NCBI RefSeq assembly: GCF_900113765.1
Contig: NZ_FOQO01000002.1
Location: forward strand, 725,662-789,661
Length of the DNA: 64,000 nt
Origin: Parapedobacter indicus
GTDB lineage: Bacteria > Bacteroidota > Bacteroidia > Sphingobacteriales > Sphingobacteriaceae
Direction: 5' to 3'
Within the stretch, counting starts at the first letter, position 1. Each line of letters starts with the position of its first letter. A program made the position numbers and the translations under genes. The notes under the pieces are model-generated. The model searched no databases. It had not been told where the DNA came from and saw nothing but the letters and a program-made list of their open reading frames with translations. Shown here piece by piece: positions 61,556 to 64,000 of the stretch.

Positions 61556-64000
61556 TTAATACCGCAGCACGAAATAACCCTTCCGGTATTCCGTACCGCT
61601 GCCTGTGTCGATCTCCACGATGTAGAAGTACGTGCCCGCAGGAAGCAGCTGCTGCCCCGTTCCGATACCCCGGAATGCCACCCGGTCGTTGTCGTAGCCT
61701 GAGGCCTCCCACACCACCGTGCCGTTGCGGTTGAATATGCTCACCCGGTTGCCCCGGTAATCGCGGATACCCTCAATCATCAGAAACTCGTTGATGCCAT
61801 CGCCGTTGGGTGATACCGCTCGATGCACCCTAACCGGGAAGTCCGAGGCCGGGTCGACCACCCGTACCGTCACCGTTACCGGCTCAGCCGCTTCGTGGTT
61901 CACGTCGCCCGCCTGCGTGGCCGTGATCGTCACCGTGCCCAGCCGCAGCACGTTCAGCGCCGTGCCGCTGAGCGTTGCCACCTGCCCGTCGTCGATCGTC
62001 AGGCTTACCGGCAGCCCGCTGCTGGCCGTTACATCCAGCTGCACCGTACCCGCATCCCGGTTCACCTCCGCAGGGGCATTGAAGCTGACCGTCTGCGTAG
62101 CTTTCGTTATCGTGAAGGTAGCTGCCTGGTACCTGAAAGTATAGTTGTCCGACGCACCGCCGTCTATGGTAATTGCATAACTGCCTGGCACACTCATCGC
62201 ATCTGCATCTGTGGATGCTGTAGGTATCCGATCAAGCGAGGAGGCACCCTCACCGTTCACGAAGCCACTATACGACAGTTCGAACATCGGATTGGATTGG
62301 CCATAAGCACGGGTTACATCCGATACACCAACCTGCAGCGGTGTTTTGGCGATACGTAGCGTCCGGGATACCGGATCTGCCGGTCCGTATTCCAAATCGC
62401 CTACCTGGGTAGCCGTGACTAACACCTCGCCCGCACCATGGATAAGCAATTCATCGTTATTTTTTATCGAGGCGATTTCCGTTTCGTTTCCTTCCGCATC
62501 CGTCACCGTATAGCTCACCGGAAGTCCGCTCGTAGCTGAAGCCGAAAGCTCCACCCGCCTATCGCCGTAGGTCCGGTCCGCAAGCGTATCAAAGGCAATC
62601 TCCTGCGGCTTGTTATCCACCAGCAGTAAGCCCACCGACACCGAGCGCTGGCCACCACCGGCCACAATGCCGTTGGCCTGCAAGGTGTGGCGCCCGGCTT
62701 CGAGGTGAACTGGGACCGGCAGCGTACCTGCAAAAGTGCCATCCGCTTTCACGGATATATGGCCTACCAGCTCCGGTACTGAAAACAGGTATACCGTCAC
62801 CACCGTGCCCGGCTCAAAGCCGTCGCCGCTGACGTACACGCCTGCCCCCACGCCGCGCACCAATCTGATCACCGCGTCGATCGCCGATACCGGGATCCGT
62901 TCGCCGTCTACGCCCAGTGAAGCCAGTGCCATTTCATAACCGTCACCCCGCAGTCGCAGGTATTCTTGGTCGACCACTTCCAGCGTTACTACTTCCACTT
63001 TGCCATCCGTGATCACCACCGTTTCCCCCGCAGCAGGTTCGGGAAGATTCCCTTCGTTGTCCGGCGTCGGTTCGGCTGGAATGATACCATTCAGCGGTTT
63101 GCTGAAGGTGCCGGCACCAAACTCATTGACCGCAGCTATACGGAACCGGTACGACCGGTTGTTGTCCAACCCAATCACTACGACCCGTGTGCCGGTCAAT
63201 TGTGGATGCTCGGCTGTGGTCCAGGTCTGCCCGCCATCACCCGAGTATTGAATGAGGTAATCCGTTATCGGAAGCAGCTCGCCTGCGGGTGCCTGCCAAC
63301 TCAGCGTGGCCTGTTTGTTTCCTGATATGGCCCGAAGGTCAGTAGGCGTACCCGGCAGATCTGCCACCGCAAAATGGGTGATGGTCGTATTTCCAGCCTC
63401 ATCCGTAACGATCAATTCGTACGTTCCCTCTTCCGTAATCGGTGTACCCGACTGATACGGCTTACCGTTCAATAGCGCACTGCCTTCTTCAAAAGCAGGT
63501 GTGGCAAGATTTTCGTAGTTTGAACCGTTTGTCACACCGTCAATTTGCGGTGCGGTTTTATCAATCGTAAAGCTTATGGCGGTCTCGTTGCCCGAAACAT
63601 CGGTGATCACCAATGTATATTCACCTTCCCCGGTAACCGGCGTGCCGGCCACGTAAGGCTGGCCATTCAGCGTCGCCGTGCCTTCATCGAAGGTTACCGT
63701 CACGTCCTCGTTGTAATATCCGCCGTCTTCCGCACCGGTGATTACTGGCGCTGTTCTATCAATCGTAAAGTTCACGGTGGTCTCATTGCCCGCTGCATCG
63801 GTGACCACCAATGCATATTCATCCGCGTCGGTGATTTCTGTACCCGAAGTAAAGGCATTGCCGTTCAATGTGGCCGTGCCCTCGTTAAATGCAGGGGTCA
63901 CGTTTTCATTGTAATATCCGCCATCTTCAACACCCGTCACTACAGGAGCAGTTTTATCAATCGTAAAGTTCACGGTGGTCTCATTGCCCGCAGCATCCGT
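61556..64000 (-). CDS. Large T9SS type B substrate with Ig-like repeats (N-terminus beyond window)
   Basis: At least 814 residues; the frame is still open at the right edge, so the N-terminus is missing. In order from the edge: at least three 66-residue Ig-like repeats (TIDKTAPVVTG...NGNAF...TDAAGNETTV), a fibronectin type III domain (GTPTDLRAISGNKQATLSWQAP), a linker domain, MBG-like domains (VGVSDVTRAYGQSNPMFELSY) and a C-terminal CHU_C/gliding-motility-type sorting domain (SPNGDGINEFLMIEGI...VSIFNRNGTVVWE). It is an adhesin-like surface or secreted protein exported by the type IX system, probably with the PorP/SprF protein encoded next. Confidence 0.9.
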   Translation of the reverse strand, partial: TDAAGNETTVNFTIDKTAPVVTGVEDGGYYNENVTPAFNEGTATLNGNAFTSGTEITDADEYALVVTDAAGNETTVNFTIDRTAPVITGAEDGGYYNEDVTVTFDEGTATLNGQPYVAGTPVTGEGEYTLVITDVSGNETAISFTIDKTAPQIDGVTNGSNYENLATPAFEEGSALLNGKPYQSGTPITEEGTYELIVTDEAGNTTITHFAVADLPGTPTDLRAISGNKQATLSWQAPAGELLPITDYLIQYSGDGGQTWTTAEHPQLTGTRVVVIGLDNNRSYRFRIAAVNEFGAGTFSKPLNGIIPAEPTPDNEGNLPEPAAGETVVITDGKVEVVTLEVVDQEYLRLRGDGYEMALASLGVDGERIPVSAIDAVIRLVRGVGAGVYVSGDGFEPGTVVTVYLFSVPELVGHISVKADGTFAGTLPVPVHLEAGRHTLQANGIVAGGGQRSVSVGLLLVDNKPQEIAFDTLADRTYGDRRVELSASATSGLPVSYTVTDAEGNETEIASIKNNDELLIHGAGEVLVTATQVGDLEYGPADPVSRTLRIAKTPLQVGVSDVTRAYGQSNPMFELSYSGFVNGEGASSLDRIPTASTDADAMSVPGSYAITIDGGASDNYTFRYQAATFTITKATQTVSFNAPAEVNRDAGTVQLDVTASSGLPVSLTIDDGQVATLSGTALNVLRLGTVTITATQAGDVNHEAAEPVTVTVRVVDPASDFPVRVHRAVSPNGDGINEFLMIEGIRDYRGNRVSIFNRNGTVVWEASGYDNDRVAFRGIGTGQQLLPAGTYFYIVEIDTGSGTEYRKGYFVLRY
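63366..64000 (-). repeat. Tandem 198-bp coding repeats
   Basis: The block containing AATCGTAAAG recurs at 63563, 63761 and 63959, an exact period of 198 bases (66 codons). Neighbouring units are very similar at DNA level over long stretches, more so toward the right edge, which suggests recent duplication. Each unit codes for one Ig-like repeat of the T9SS substrate. The array continues out of the window. Confidence 0.85.

Noticed and set aside
63366..64000. CRISPR-like or non-coding tandem array
   Set aside because: The 198-bp period is an exact multiple of three and encodes Ig-like repeats in one continuous frame.
1..64000. Prophage, integrative element or known defence system (CRISPR-Cas, restriction-modification, toxin-antitoxin)
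   Set aside because: No integrase, phage structural gene, methylase/endonuclease pair or Cas gene was found. The RtcB locus is the only stress or repair-type system, and it has no ribotoxin gene beside it.

Overview
The window reads as a chromosome segment of a Bacteroidota bacterium of the Sphingobacteriaceae type (Parapedobacter/Pedobacter-like; this is inference from gene content). The grounds are four SusC/SusD pairs, two ECF sigma/FecR cassettes, a type IX secretion substrate with a PorP/SprF partner, promoters of the TAnnTTTG type, almost no Shine-Dalgarno sequences, and roughly 50% G+C.

Layout. 1-2736: a CreD-type envelope protein (cut by the window edge), a small winged-helix regulator and a membrane protein, with the same palindromic operator before creD and before the regulator operon, then a metallophosphoesterase. 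3742-12095: PUL 1, read leftwards (ECF sigma, FecR, SusC with STN domain, SusD, lipoprotein sulfatase). 12220-16665: an RNA-repair locus, made of a WYL-domain regulator, two matching palindromic operators, two tandem circularly permuted tRNA-like modules, a GC-rich structured stretch, a slipin/SPFH protein and the RNA ligase RtcB. 16740-23260: YCII protein with an ECF42-type sigma factor, a methyltransferase, a LysR regulator, an SGNH hydrolase and a TPR-containing histidine kinase. 23325-32496: PUL 2 (ECF sigma, FecR, SusC with STN, SusD, beta-helix protein fused to a PDZ domain). 32755-34401: DUF488, DUF2945 and an EamA transporter. 34442-53073: PUL 3, thirteen tightly packed leftward genes (SusC, SusD, TIM-barrel isomerase, two SDRs, FAD oxidoreductase, sodium symporter, beta-helix protein, GlpD-like dehydrogenase, class I aldolase, aldehyde dehydrogenase, iron alcohol dehydrogenase, FGGY kinase), with an IclR regulator just upstream. 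54164-60220: PUL 4 (SusC, SusD, YdcF-like protein). 60418-60618: an IS110 remnant. 60674-64000: PorP/SprF protein and a large type B T9SS substrate that runs off the right edge.

How the genes work together. In PULs 1 and 2 the STN domain of SusC can signal through FecR to the ECF sigma factor. PULs 3 and 4 lack both STN and sigma/FecR, so they must be controlled otherwise; IclR is the nearest candidate. PUL 3 encodes import, glycan processing and a complete-looking route: kinase, FAD polyol-phosphate dehydrogenase, aldolase, and enzymes that oxidise or reduce the released aldehyde. Between fecR and susC of PULs 1 and 2 there is a promoter/terminator pair facing against susC, as expected for a repressing antisense sRNA.

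The most unusual part is 13284-16665. The tRNA-like modules have T arm, acceptor stem and D arm in permuted order, closed by a loop where a tRNA has its ends. This is the architecture of the tRNA-mimicking domain of bacterial Y RNAs, but no Ro60/Rsr gene is in the window, and the partner genes are slipin and RtcB under an apparent WYL switch.
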